Positions 1 to 6,309 of a DNA stretch of 6,309 bases are shown here, piece after piece. Numbering within the stretch: position 1 is the first letter of the stretch; each line of letters begins with the position of its first letter. The DNA lies in contig JAUVYX010000058.1 in the NCBI GenBank assembly GCA_030602865.1, forward strand, positions 1-6,309. Reading direction: 5' to 3'. The stretch comes from Dehalococcoidia bacterium. GTDB taxonomy: Bacteria > Chloroflexota > Dehalococcoidia > GIF9 > AB-539-J10. The translations under genes were made by a program, and so were the position numbers. The notes under the pieces were generated by a model, which worked only from the letters and a program-made list of their open reading frames with translations, ran no database searches and was not told where the DNA came from.

Positions 1-1
1 G

Positions 2-394
2 CCGAAAGCGTCCCTTCCTCTGCTTAAGACTTTTGGCGCTTATATCATCGAGGGTGCCCGCATGCTTAAAAGCCAGATTGATTTTTGGAAAAACAGCTCC
101 AGGCTGGTAATTGCGGGGGTGCCTGCCATGATCGGGGAGACTAGGGAATCCGCAGGGCTGGAGGAATTTCGCCGCCTGGATGAAAATCCGCCCGATATCG
201 TCATTTCCCTGGACCGCCGCAATAAGGGATGGCGTCTTTTCCGCTACGACGGAACACCGGTTGATTTTTCCCTGATTTCAGACCGCCCGGAGATTGCTTT
301 CGCTCACAAAAGCGGATTCATGGCCAAAACCAAAGAGCGACTGGGCATAGATGACCTTATTGCCCTGGTGAGCAAGGCTGTCACCGGTCACTAA
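2..394 (+). CDS. C-terminal part of a possible DHH/MYG1-like phosphoesterase (5' end outside window)
   Basis: The frame is open from the first bases, so the 5' end lies to the left; 130 residues and a TAA stop are visible. The first ATG in view (position 62) is internal, because the 20 codons before it read as ordinary protein (LLKTFGAYIIEGAR). The tail contains PDIVISLDRRNKGWRLFRY, then IAFAHKSGFMAKTK and a final helix. A strand with a GW.LFRY-like segment followed by a 'FAHKSGF.A.TK' segment resembles the C-terminal substrate-binding end of DHH-superfamily and MYG1-type phosphoesterases, where a His-x-SGF motif sits near the C-terminus. This is recalled family resemblance only: the catalytic DHH half is not in the window, so the activity cannot be judged. 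G+C is about 55% at this end, like the tex region, so it looks native. It could be another hydrolase family altogether. Confidence 0.6.
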   Translation, partial: PKASLPLLKTFGAYIIEGARMLKSQIDFWKNSSRLVIAGVPAMIGETRESAGLEEFRRLDENPPDIVISLDRRNKGWRLFRYDGTPVDFSLISDRPEIAFAHKSGFMAKTKERLGIDDLIALVSKAVTGH

Positions 395-420
395 TGTAGT
401 GTATTGGAATTTAAGTAAGA

Positions 421-666
421 ATGAATCAAAATAAGAACACCACCCCTATCAATCCTCAAATGTTGATTGAATTGGTGCGTATGCGCATGCCTTTCGGGAA
501 ATATAAAAATCGGATCCTTTGTGATCTGCCTGAACCTTACCTGGTATGGTTTCACCGTAAAGGTTTCCCCCCGGGAGAAATTGGCATGCTATTGTTTGCT
601 CTTTATGAAATTAAAGTTAACGGATTGGAATATCTTCTTGAGCCAATCAGGGAAAATCAGCGGTGA
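421..666 (+). CDS. DUF3820 family small protein (81 aa)
   Basis: This complete small cytosolic protein matches the DUF3820 family, sometimes annotated as a putative quorum-sensing-regulated virulence factor. Characteristic blocks are visible in order: MPFGKYKNR (residues 23-31), LPEPYLVWF (36-44), KGFPPGEIGML (47-57) and EIKVNGLEYLL (63-73). Its length of about 80 residues is usual for the family. There is no signal peptide or membrane segment. Biochemical function is not established as far as I know; the virulence name should not be taken as evidence here. The start is fixed by an in-frame TAA at 412-414 just upstream. The ribosome binding site is weak (AAGTAAG immediately before the ATG). 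It lies 26 bp after the preceding gene on the same strand and may be co-transcribed with it. Confidence 0.88.
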   Translation: MNQNKNTTPINPQMLIELVRMRMPFGKYKNRILCDLPEPYLVWFHRKGFPPGEIGMLLFALYEIKVNGLEYLLEPIRENQR

Positions 667-868
667 AGCAGATAAGGTAGAGGAAATAGTTGAAGATATT
701 GGCATTTCTGCAAAAACTCAAATTTTTAGTAAGATACTTTTAATTACAGTTTCACTTGTATTGGTATTTGTTTCAACGCTTGATAGTATGGCTAAGGAGG
801 GATTGACAAGAAGGTCATTTATGGCAAAAGCCATTATCGTATACATAAGATGCAGAGTTATGCTATAA
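605..868 (+). CDS. Doubtful small membrane protein frame
   Basis: In the frame +1 to the DUF3820 gene, an ATG at 605 (or a TTG at 638) opens a frame to a TAA at 866-868. The part beyond the DUF3820 stop is fairly protein-like: an acidic stretch (EADKVEEIVEDIG), one hydrophobic segment (ILLITVSLVLVFVST, plausibly a single membrane helix) and a basic tail with LTRRSF. Against it: there is no Shine-Dalgarno before either start, and the first 20 codons lie inside another gene. The hydrophobic stretch falls in the most AT-rich row of the window (about 25% G+C), where random frames give hydrophobic residues. It could be a remnant of a gene whose start was lost. No family recognised. Confidence 0.2.
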   Translation: MKLKLTDWNIFLSQSGKISGEADKVEEIVEDIGISAKTQIFSKILLITVSLVLVFVSTLDSMAKEGLTRRSFMAKAIIVYIRCRVML

Positions 869-882
869 AGGGACACTAGGGA

Positions 883-888
883 TATAAT
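883..888 (+). promoter_or_regulatory. Possible -10 box before the gene at 912
   Basis: A perfect TATAAT lies 23 bp before the ATG at 912, in the AT-rich intergenic stretch. No recognisable -35 hexamer sits 16-18 bp upstream and there is no TGn extension, so this is weak. The nearest TTGACA (803-808) is 74 bp away, too far to pair with it. In DNA this AT-rich such a hexamer can arise by chance. Confidence 0.25.
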
Positions 889-911
889 ACGAGTGTTGAA
901 GTAAAAAAGAT

Positions 912-1292
912 ATGAAAAATAAAGAGTTCCATGAGAGATGGGGGGACAAATATCCAATAGCACATAAGGCAATAGATTATGCATATTCCCTAATTGATAA
1001 GCCTGTCAAACAGATAGAATATCTGGAGTATTTAACGAAAGTTACTGAATGGTGGGATGATAATGACATTAGTAATATTCTCGCCGTAATTAGGAGCGAT
1101 TGTAAGACTCCATCTGACAGGATAAAAACCGAAAAGAAATATCAAGATCATTTATCTGAGTACATCCGAGGAGTTTCGCCTTTTACAATGGCTATGTTTC
1201 AAGCTTTGTTCTTTGGAGGAAGAAAAACTGGAAGAGACCTAAGTAGAGTGAAGAATATAGGCTACTTTCAATCATATATGCAGCAAAAATAG
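912..1292 (+). CDS. Unrecognised protein, probably truncated by an amber codon (126 aa)
   Basis: I do not recognise the family. The protein is soluble in appearance, with no signal peptide or membrane helix. It is mixed-charge and rich in Tyr and Trp (for example YLEYLTKVTEWWDDND, about residues 37-52), with a basic stretch FFGGRKTGRDLSRVK (about 100-114). The start at 912 is the only ATG after an in-frame TGA at 897-899; the Shine-Dalgarno is poor (GAAG about 10 nt upstream). G+C is near 35%, well below tex and the left-end gene, which hints at horizontal acquisition. The frame ends with TAG at 1290-1292, but the same frame then stays open to 1508 (separate entry). The 126-residue product is therefore likely the N-terminal two thirds of a protein of about 198 codons. 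No catalytic motif was identified, and no function is proposed. Confidence 0.6.
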   Translation: MKNKEFHERWGDKYPIAHKAIDYAYSLIDKPVKQIEYLEYLTKVTEWWDDNDISNILAVIRSDCKTPSDRIKTEKKYQDHLSEYIRGVSPFTMAMFQALFFGGRKTGRDLSRVKNIGYFQSYMQQK

Positions 1293-1508
1293 ATACGATC
1301 TAAGGGTCGTCCATACTTATTAGCATGGTATCTCCATCATCTGATTGATTACAGCTCTGAGCTTTACGAACTGACGTTTCTACTCCCCGAGATTATCAAT
1401 AGAAATCGAGAGAGGGTTAGGCCAATAAACCCAGCAGAATATAATGAAGTCGCTAGTTTTGTTCAACAGTACTGGGAAGAACTAAAACATGACTTTAAGT
1501 CATATTGA
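1293..1508 (+). pseudogene. In-frame continuation after the TAG of the gene at 912
   Basis: Directly after TAG 1290-1292 the same frame reads 71 sense codons to a TGA at 1506-1508. The translation looks like globular protein: LLAWYLHHLIDYSSELYEL, then LPEIINRNRERVRPINPAEY and FVQQYWEELKHDF near the end. The amphipathic, aromatic and charged pattern resembles the upstream part. I checked every codon: none is ATG, GTG or TTG, so it cannot easily be a separate gene. The simplest reading is a gene inactivated or shortened by a single nonsense change (for example CAG to TAG after MQQK). A sequencing error or UAG readthrough is also possible. Base composition (about 39% G+C) matches the upstream part. 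Confidence 0.5.
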
Positions 1509-1598
1509 ATAGTCCCCCCTCTGAAAAAATGTAGCGTGAGTACGTAGATAGTAGCCTGCGTCAACAACCAGAAATAGCATACTAGTCAATCATTATGC

Positions 1599-1639
1599 AT
1601 GCCCTTAGTGTCAACCACAGGGCATTTACCTTCTTTTTA
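1599..1639 (+). terminator. Hairpin with T-rich tail between convergent genes
   Basis: ATGCCCT (1599-1605) pairs perfectly with AGGGCAT (1619-1625). Inside it, GTG (1608-1610) pairs with CAC (1616-1618) around a 5-nt loop, leaving a two-base bulge (1606-1607). On the + strand it is followed by TTTACCTTCTTTTT. This fits a weak rho-independent terminator for the + strand genes, and the site lies between convergent units. The T tract is interrupted by ACC and C, so efficiency is uncertain. On the - strand no T tract follows, so it is a poor terminator for the tex/GIY-YIG unit. The rest of 1509-1673 shows nothing I can identify. Confidence 0.4.
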
Positions 1640-1673
1640 CAGCTTTGTGCAAACTACGCCCACTGGAAAAAAT

Positions 1674-1976
1674 TTAAACGGTTATTTGCGACCCGACCTG
1701 TTTAATTATGTCATCAATACGTGTATTGTCTCTTATCAGTGCTTCTTTCCTGTCCTTTGACAGCTTCTTAACCTTACTTTCCACCCCCAGTGCCAGGCTT
1801 CTGCTCCCTATTTTCTTATCAAAAACCAACATCAGAGGTCCCCTGCCTCGAAGGTATTTTGCCCCCGTATCACCCTTTCCCTGATGCTCCGCAAACCTGC
1901 GAGCAACATTATTCGTAATTCCGGTATACAAACTTCCATCGTGACATCTAATCAAGTATAAGTGCCAATCCAACAT
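1674..1976 (-). CDS. GIY-YIG nuclease domain protein, YhbQ/UPF0213-like (100 aa)
   Basis: This is a single-domain small GIY-YIG protein. The hallmark is degenerate in the usual way for the UPF0213/YhbQ group: LYLIR (residues 6-10) stands for GIY and YTG (17-19) for YIG, joined by RCHDGSL. The conserved basic helix follows (RRFAEH, 26-31), then KYLRGRGPL (40-48) and the candidate metal-binding Glu66 in the helix before [10 protein letters not shown]. Family members carry a metal-dependent DNA-nuclease fold; E. coli YhbQ-type proteins have been linked to DNA cleavage or repair, but the cellular role is unclear. Length of about 80-100 residues is normal. The start lies 11 bp after the tex stop, with AAGGA close to the ATG, so it is probably translated from the tex transcript. 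Its C-terminal 20 residues beyond the core are not conserved in my memory. Confidence 0.88.
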   Translation of the reverse strand: MLDWHLYLIRCHDGSLYTGITNNVARRFAEHQGKGDTGAKYLRGRGPLMLVFDKKIGSRSLALGVESKVKKLSKDRKEALIRDNTRIDDIIKQVGSQITV

Positions 1977-1987
1977 AATCCTTGCTA

Positions 1988-4153
1988 TTAAGTGTCTGAC
2001 CCGGGTTGTCCGGGCGGGGACGCATCCGACCTCATTGACAGAGAAATGCGTTTACGTTCCGGCTCAACAGCGAGCACCGTGACCGAAACCTTTTGATTGA
2101 CCCTGACTACATCAGCCGGATTTTTTACAAATTTATCAGACAGTTCGCTGATGTGCACGAGCCCGTCCTGATGCACGCCGATGTCAACAAAAGCTCCAAA
2201 ATTGGTCACGTTCGTCACGATTCCGGCCAGCTTCATTCCCGGAGTGAGCCGGTCAATCGTCCTGATGTCCGCGGCGAAAGCGACCGCCTCAAACTGTTCG
2301 CGGGGGTCACGCCCCGGCTTGGCCAGCTCTACCATGATGTCCTGCAATGTCGGCAGCCCATGATCTTCCCCTGTGTAACTCTCCAGATTAATCCGGCGAC
2401 GCAGATCATCCCGGCACATGAGGTCGCCCACTCTGCAGCCCATGTCCCTGGCCATGCGGTCTACGATATGATAGCTCTCCGGGTGCACGGCGCTGGCATC
2501 GAGGGGGTTCTCTGCATGATCAATACGAAGGAACCCGGCGGCCAGCTCAAACGCCTTCGGGCCAAGCCGCGGTACTTTCTTGAGTTCTGCGCGGCTACAA
2601 AACGGGCCATTCTCATTTCTGTAAGCGATAACGTTTTTGGCCAGCGTGGGGCCAAGTCCCGAAACATAGGTGAGAAGCTGTTGACTGGCAGTATTTACTT
2701 TTACACCAACCTCATTTACACAGTTCATGACGGTTTCGTCGAGATTACTCTTGAGTCTGCCTTGATCAACATCATGCTGGTATTGCCCCACCCCAATGGA
2801 CTTGGGGTCTATCTTTACCAGTTCTGCGAGAGGGTCCAGTAGCCGTCGCCCAATGGATACCGCCCCACGCACGGTGATATCCTGGTCAGGGAACTCTTCA
2901 CGGGCAACAGCGGACGCGGAATAGATCGATGCGCCGCTTTCATTGACCATGACGATCATTATTTTGTCCAGTAAACTCAGCCCGCGAATGAATTCTTCGG
3001 TTTCCCTGCCGGCCGTGCCGTTGCCGATAGCAATAGCTTCAATGTGAAATCTTTGTATAAAATCGAGTATCGTTTGGCTGGCTTCCTGTCTCCGCACCAC
3101 CGACTGGTTCACGTAGATAACGGCATTGGCTAAAAGCTTGCCCTGAGAGTCCAGACAAACCATTTTACAGCCGGTCCGATAACCGGGGTCGATGGCCAGT
3201 ACAGCCCGCGGCCCCATTGGTGGAGTCATGAGCGTTTCACGCAGGTTGCGCGCAAAGACACGGAGCGCCTCATCATCGGCGCGCTCTTTAGCCTGCTGAC
3301 GGATATCAGTTTCAATAGAAGGCGCCAGCAACCTCTGATAGCTATCATCCACAGCCAGAAACACCTGTGCCGGGGCGTCCCCGGTACTTTTGACGAAGCG
3401 CCGGTGCAGTAATGACAGCGCTTTCTCCTGAGGCGGTCTTACCATGAGTTTCAGGAACCCGTCGTTCTCGCCACGAAACATGGCCAGCAGCCGGTGACTG
3501 GGAACTCGGGCAACCGGCTCCTGCCAGTCAAAATAATTACTGTATTTGATACCTTCGCCTTCCTTGCCTTTAACCACGCTTGATTGAATGATGCCTTCCA
3601 TGTAAAAAAGCCTGCGTATGAGCTGCCGTGCCCGGGGGTCTTCGTTGACCCTCTCGGCAATGATGTCACGCGCTCCGGCCAGGGCATCCTCAGCCGAAGT
3701 AACACCCTTTTCCATGTCCACGAACGCGAGAGCTTCGTGAGACGGGTCGACAACCTCCTGAGCCAGTATCAGTTCGGCGAGAGGTTCAAGCCCTTTTTCT
3801 TTAGCCATGGTGGCCCGGGTGCGCCGTTTGGGGCGGTAGGGAAGGTAAATGTCCTCCAATGCGGTCAGGGTCGCCGCTGATTCGACAGAACTGCGTAACT
3901 CGGCTGTGAGTACGTTCTGTTCTTCAAGAGATTCCAGGATTGCCTGACGCCGGCTATCAAGCGCTGCCAGCCGTGCCAGGCCGTCCCGTATTTCGCCAAG
4001 CACCACCTCGTCAAGCGACCCGGTTTTCTCCTTGCGATAGCGCGCAATGAATGGAATAGTCGCTCCCGCATCAAGCAGGGACCTGACAGCCTCTATTTGC
4101 TGGTGTGTGACTCCCGTCTGGTTGGCAATAGTCATGCCATGAGTTTCAAGCAT
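1988..4153 (-). CDS. tex: Tex family S1 RNA-binding protein
   Basis: This is a complete Tex (toxin expression) protein of 721 residues; family members run about 720-780. Domains in order: helical N-terminal Tex region (about 1-310, with [19 protein letters not shown] at 32-50 and the [11 protein letters not shown] block near 104-114); a YqgF/RNase H-like domain (about 315-445, with IDPGYRTG at 321-328, [11 protein letters not shown] at 376-386 and [12 protein letters not shown] at 403-414); the GVGQYQHDV block (454-462); helix-hairpin-helix repeats (about 490-545, [12 protein letters not shown] and VPRLGPKAF); and a C-terminal S1 domain (637-708, [24 protein letters not shown]). Tex binds nucleic acid and acts in transcription-related processes; it is a cytosolic relative of eukaryotic Spt6. 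No domain is missing. GGAG lies 11 nt before the chosen ATG; a second ATG six codons in (4135) has no Shine-Dalgarno but would match the shorter N-termini common in the family. The gene sits 40 bp after the DUF3467 gene. Confidence 0.96.
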   Translation of the reverse strand: MLETHGMTIANQTGVTHQQIEAVRSLLDAGATIPFIARYRKEKTGSLDEVVLGEIRDGLARLAALDSRRQAILESLEEQNVLTAELRSSVESAATLTALEDIYLPYRPKRRTRATMAKEKGLEPLAELILAQEVVDPSHEALAFVDMEKGVTSAEDALAGARDIIAERVNEDPRARQLIRRLFYMEGIIQSSVVKGKEGEGIKYSNYFDWQEPVARVPSHRLLAMFRGENDGFLKLMVRPPQEKALSLLHRRFVKSTGDAPAQVFLAVDDSYQRLLAPSIETDIRQQAKERADDEALRVFARNLRETLMTPPMGPRAVLAIDPGYRTGCKMVCLDSQGKLLANAVIYVNQSVVRRQEASQTILDFIQRFHIEAIAIGNGTAGRETEEFIRGLSLLDKIMIVMVNESGASIYSASAVAREEFPDQDITVRGAVSIGRRLLDPLAELVKIDPKSIGVGQYQHDVDQGRLKSNLDETVMNCVNEVGVKVNTASQQLLTYVSGLGPTLAKNVIAYRNENGPFCSRAELKKVPRLGPKAFELAAGFLRIDHAENPLDASAVHPESYHIVDRMARDMGCRVGDLMCRDDLRRRINLESYTGEDHGLPTLQDIMVELAKPGRDPREQFEAVAFAADIRTIDRLTPGMKLAGIVTNVTNFGAFVDIGVHQDGLVHISELSDKFVKNPADVVRVNQKVSVTVLAVEPERKRISLSMRSDASPPGQPGSDT

Positions 4154-4193
4154 TGTGGTTTTATCTCCGGGTGATGGATATCAATAATTGCTT

Positions 4194-4499
4194 TTATTTA
4201 ATGAATCCTATTTGGTGTCTTGGTTCTTCACCTTTTTCAACAGAACCGTACTTATTTTCATACTTGTTGAAATTGTCATGAAGAGCAGCAATGGTCCTTT
4301 TAAAATGCCCCGGACTCATAATCACTCTTGCTGTAACAACGCCTGCAGGTGGTGCAACCATCATGAAATCCATTATAAATTCTTCTTTTGTATGGGTCAC
4401 ACGCAGATTATTGCAGTAAACACCCCCTGCTAAACTAGCAGGAAAGTTTACAGAAATGGCATTGCCTTTTTGGTTTTGTTGTCTATCTTCCTTAGCCAT
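4194..4499 (-). CDS. DUF3467 family protein (101 aa)
   Basis: The pattern fits DUF3467: a short polar N-terminus, then GGVYCNNLRVTHTKEEFIMD (residues 25-44), matching the family's 'Y.N...V.HS..EF..DF' core. A Pro/Val-rich strand and ARVIMSPGHFKRTIAALHDN (57-76) follow, matching its 'R....P.H.K.....L..N' helix, then YENKYG. Family members are about 90-110 residues with no established biochemical role; some are found near stress or transport genes. There is no signal peptide or membrane helix. The start is well supported by a strong AGGAGG six bases upstream. The preceding xseB gene ends 183 bp away, so it probably has its own promoter, though I could not find convincing -35/-10 boxes. It is followed closely by tex and may share its transcript. 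Confidence 0.85.
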   Translation of the reverse strand: MAKEDRQQNQKGNAISVNFPASLAGGVYCNNLRVTHTKEEFIMDFMMVAPPAGVVTARVIMSPGHFKRTIAALHDNFNKYENKYGSVEKGEEPRHQIGFIK

Positions 4500-4505
4500 A
4501 ATTAT

Positions 4506-4511
4506 CCTCCT
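4506..4511 (-). promoter_or_regulatory. Strong Shine-Dalgarno of the DUF3467 gene
   Basis: AGGAGG on the - strand lies six bases before the ATG at 4499, a near-ideal ribosome binding site that fixes this start. It is the best ribosome binding site in the window and suggests the protein is made at a high level. Confidence 0.8.
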
Positions 4512-4568
4512 ATTGATTTAGTATTTAAACGTCTACTTCTGACCATATTCCTCGTTAAAAACAAGTTC

Positions 4569-4619
4569 GGAGAGCTCTTTTCAATGGTCAATTTTTCCCC
4601 AGTATATTAGCAGCTCTCC
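4569..4619. repeat. 8-bp inverted repeat in the leader of the DUF3467 gene
   Basis: GGAGAGCT (4569-4576) is repeated inverted as AGCTCTCC (4612-4619), 35 bp apart, between xseB and the DUF3467 gene. The left arm overlaps the palindrome AGAGCTCT (4571-4578). There is no T tract on either side, so it does not look like a terminator. It could be an operator-like pair or a long-loop RNA stem, or chance. The remaining 4500-4682 stretch is AT-rich with no other identifiable element. Confidence 0.3.
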
Positions 4620-4682
4620 AGTTTCATAAAAAGAAATTGGGTTCGTTATGGTTATAAGAAATAAGAGTTGCTAAATCCGCTG

Positions 4683-4901
4683 TCACTCGCTTTTCAGTTT
4701 TTCCAGCTCTTCGAAAACACCGGTCAATTCCTGCCTGGCTTTTCTGAGGGTATCCTCCATGGACTTTATCAGCGATGCTGCTTCCCTGGCATCATCTGAA
4801 AGCTTGTCCACAGGTGTTTCAGACCGGTCAAGCCTTTGCAGTATTTCATCAAGCCGTTCCTCTTTCTCTTCATAAGTCATATTTTCAAGTTTACGTTTCA
4901 T
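4683..4901 (-). CDS. xseB: Exodeoxyribonuclease VII small subunit
   Basis: XseB binds XseA in several copies to form exodeoxyribonuclease VII, which degrades single-stranded DNA from both ends into oligonucleotides. The 72-residue protein is the usual size (70-90). It shows the family pattern of two long helices: TYEEKEERLDEILQRLD (near residues 9-25), then ETPVDKLSDDAREAASLIKS and a coiled-coil tail RKARQELTGVFEELEKL. The typical XseB has 'sfEeal.rLeeIv..Le.g.l.leesl..yeeg', so this is a recognisable but divergent member. I chose the ATG at 4901 because GGGAGG lies 9 nt upstream and the product then matches family length. An upstream in-frame ATG at 4994 would add 31 residues encoded inside xseA. 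The start overlaps the end of xseA by 11 bp, implying coupled translation and balanced subunit supply. Confidence 0.88.
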   Translation of the reverse strand: MKRKLENMTYEEKEERLDEILQRLDRSETPVDKLSDDAREAASLIKSMEDTLRKARQELTGVFEELEKLKSE

Positions 4902-6306
4902 TGTCTGTATCCTCCCTTTTCCGGACAATACTCCGCGCATAGCCATCGATAAACTGAGTCTCAATTGCTTCATGCTGCTGTAGTTGCGTAACACTCCGCA
5001 GGATTTGACTGCGAAGGTTCCTGGTAATCGTATATCCCTTCCTGAGAATCTGGTCAGTCATCAGCGCATTGAGTTGCCTTTCCATATTAACCAGCTTCAT
5101 TTTTCGCTCAGCAACTATCTTCAGATACCTTGGCAGGCTAATATGGCTGCAAGTCGCTATTAAACGATTACTGCTTGAGTTCAACGACCAGTCACACAGA
5201 TTACGGAGTTTTTGATTTTTATTATCGATAAACACCTTTTTAAGGTTGAAGCATTCTTCGAATTGCGACTTTATCTTCAAGGTGCTATTAGTAAACTGCT
5301 GCAGTACAAGCTCATACTGCTTCCTGAATCCATTTTGAGCTCCCAGTGTTTTCCTGGATAATTCACGGCTAGATAACTCCATCCTCCAATCAACAATATT
5401 CTGCAAACGGGCAGCGGCAAGTTCAAGTCCATGTAGCAATTCTTGAAGAGTATTAACCAGGACCTCAGCGACTGCAGTTGGTGTCTTGAAGCTCGAATGA
5501 GCAACAACATCCAGTATTCCTGTATCAATCTCATGTCCTATGCCTACCCATACAGGTATAGGACACTTAATGATGGAGCGAGCAATCTGTTCGTTGTCGA
5601 ACCATGCCAGATCAAGCTGCGAACCTCCTCCTCTCACAATACATATAATATCAACTTTTACCTTTGCCAGAAGCTTAATCGCTGAAACCGTTTCCCTTTT
5701 AGTCTTCTCCCCCTGCATTGTACAGTCGGCAAATATTACCTGAAATGAAATTGGTGAGTTAAAAAGCGTTTTTGTAAAATCGTTGTAGGCAGCCGACTCT
5801 TTCCTGGTGATCAATCCTATTCGCAAAGGAGCAGATGTCAGGTAAGTTTCTGTATTCTTCTTAAGTACACCTTCCTTTGATAGCTTTTCAATAATTTGCC
5901 TGCGGTTAAGGTCTATTTGCGATTCCCCAAACGAGGGGTCAATGTCATAGATATTTAAACTGAGACCATATACCTCATGGTAGCGCACAGCACAAAGGAC
6001 GCAGACTTCGCTGTTATCCTGTAACGCATCCGGCATGCCCGCCTTGCGTAGCTTGCTAAGGATTTGATTGTATTCTGACCGCCAGATAATCGCCCTGATT
6101 TGCGCAATTATATTTCCCTGCTCATCTACATCAGTAAGCTCGCAATAGTAGTTTTTATAACTGGCAGTACTCCTGGGTGCAATCAAATGAGCTCTAATCC
6201 AGAACTCCTGGCTAGACAAATACAGGAGAGATTCCTTGATTGAGGACGTTATTTCCCGTAATTGATATATCTTATTTGTAGTAGCCTGCTGGATAAATGG
6301 TTCCAT
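4891..6306 (-). CDS. xseA: Exodeoxyribonuclease VII large subunit (divergent)
   Basis: This is the catalytic subunit of exodeoxyribonuclease VII, acting on single-stranded DNA with XseB. Regions in order: N-terminal OB-like domain (about 13-125; LREITSSIKESL then YYCELTDVDEQGNIIAQIRA, the counterpart of the family's 'YF.LKD....ira.mf'); catalytic core (about 160-285) with LRIGLITRKESAAYNDF, the hallmark VRGGGS (224-229), GHEIDTG (257-263) and KTPTAVAE (274-281); a long helical arm (about 285-410); and the C-terminal ILRKGYTITRN (420-430) plus a final FIDGYARSIV block. At 471 residues the length is normal (400-460 typical, slightly long). It departs from most XseA sequences: GHETD is GHEID here and the 'GEISN' of the OB domain is AHLIAP. 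The ATG at 6304-6306 gives a sensible N-terminus, but only three bases lie upstream, so the true start may be outside the window. Sampled G+C (roughly 37-50%) is below tex. Confidence 0.9.
   Translation of the reverse strand: MEPFIQQATTNKIYQLREITSSIKESLLYLSSQEFWIRAHLIAPRSTASYKNYYCELTDVDEQGNIIAQIRAIIWRSEYNQILSKLRKAGMPDALQDNSEVCVLCAVRYHEVYGLSLNIYDIDPSFGESQIDLNRRQIIEKLSKEGVLKKNTETYLTSAPLRIGLITRKESAAYNDFTKTLFNSPISFQVIFADCTMQGEKTKRETVSAIKLLAKVKVDIICIVRGGGSQLDLAWFDNEQIARSIIKCPIPVWVGIGHEIDTGILDVVAHSSFKTPTAVAEVLVNTLQELLHGLELAAARLQNIVDWRMELSSRELSRKTLGAQNGFRKQYELVLQQFTNSTLKIKSQFEECFNLKKVFIDNKNQKLRNLCDWSLNSSSNRLIATCSHISLPRYLKIVAERKMKLVNMERQLNALMTDQILRKGYTITRNLRSQILRSVTQLQQHEAIETQFIDGYARSIVRKREDTDNET
4911..4916 (-). 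promoter_or_regulatory. Shine-Dalgarno of xseB inside the xseA coding end
   Basis: GGGAGG on the - strand, 9 nt before the ATG at 4901, decides the xseB start and lies within the last codons of xseA. Confidence 0.7.
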
Positions 6307-6309
6307 TTT

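Noticed and set aside
803..808. TTGACA as a -35 box
   Set aside because: No -10-like hexamer lies 16-18 bp downstream; the nearest TATAAT (883) is far too distant.
718..984. 88-codon frame on the - strand with hydrophobic residues
   Set aside because: It overlaps the + strand gene at 912, lies in very AT-rich DNA, and has no recognisable motif or ribosome binding site.
1577..1598. GCATA/TATGC short inverted repeat next to the terminator hairpin
   Set aside because: Only five base pairs with a 12-base loop; expected by chance in AT-rich DNA.
2093..2842. Open frame of 249 codons on the + strand opposite tex
   Set aside because: It lies entirely antisense to a full-length, motif-complete tex gene and its translation looks like no family. 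Long antisense frames are common opposite G+C-rich genes.
4902..4994. 31-residue N-terminal extension of XseB from an ATG at 4994
   Set aside because: It would be encoded inside xseA. The ATG at 4901 has a good GGGAGG and gives the usual XseB length.
1..6309. Search for CRISPR repeats, tRNA genes, insertion-sequence ends or a defence cassette
   Set aside because: No regularly spaced repeats, cloverleaf-like segments, transposase or integrase motifs, or known defence proteins were seen on either strand.

Overview
The window suggests a mesophilic Gram-negative-type bacterium, possibly an anaerobe of the Desulfobacterota or a related phylum. This is a weak inference from gene content (Tex, GIY-YIG, DUF3820, DUF3467 and ExoVII genes together), not from a marker gene. 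Base composition is patchy. Sampled 60-base rows inside tex run from about 47 to 68% G+C and the left end is about 55%. The stretch from about 661 to 1500 is only about 36% by hand count.

Left part, + strand (1-1508): the 3' end of a gene entering from the left (tentatively a DHH/MYG1-like phosphoesterase), then a small DUF3820 protein. An AT-rich stretch follows, with a doubtful small membrane-protein frame and an unrecognised 126-codon gene ending in TAG. The same frame stays open for another 71 codons after that TAG, with no ATG, GTG or TTG to start from. It is therefore most likely one gene of about 198 codons broken by an amber codon. A hairpin followed by a T-rich stretch (1599-1639) separates this group from the convergent genes on the right.

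Right part, - strand (6306 down to 1674), in transcription order: xseA and xseB, the two subunits of exodeoxyribonuclease VII, overlapping by 11 bp; a 182-bp gap; a DUF3467 protein behind a strong Shine-Dalgarno; tex, an S1-domain nucleic-acid-binding protein, 40 bp further on; and a small GIY-YIG nuclease-domain protein 11 bp after tex. xseA-xseB form a clear translationally linked pair. DUF3467-tex-GIY-YIG look like a second unit. Nucleic-acid metabolism is the common theme, but nothing ties these genes into a dedicated system.

No tRNA, rRNA, CRISPR array, insertion sequence or defence cassette was seen. The most interesting item is the amber-interrupted frame in the AT-rich island. The rest is mostly ordinary housekeeping sequence.
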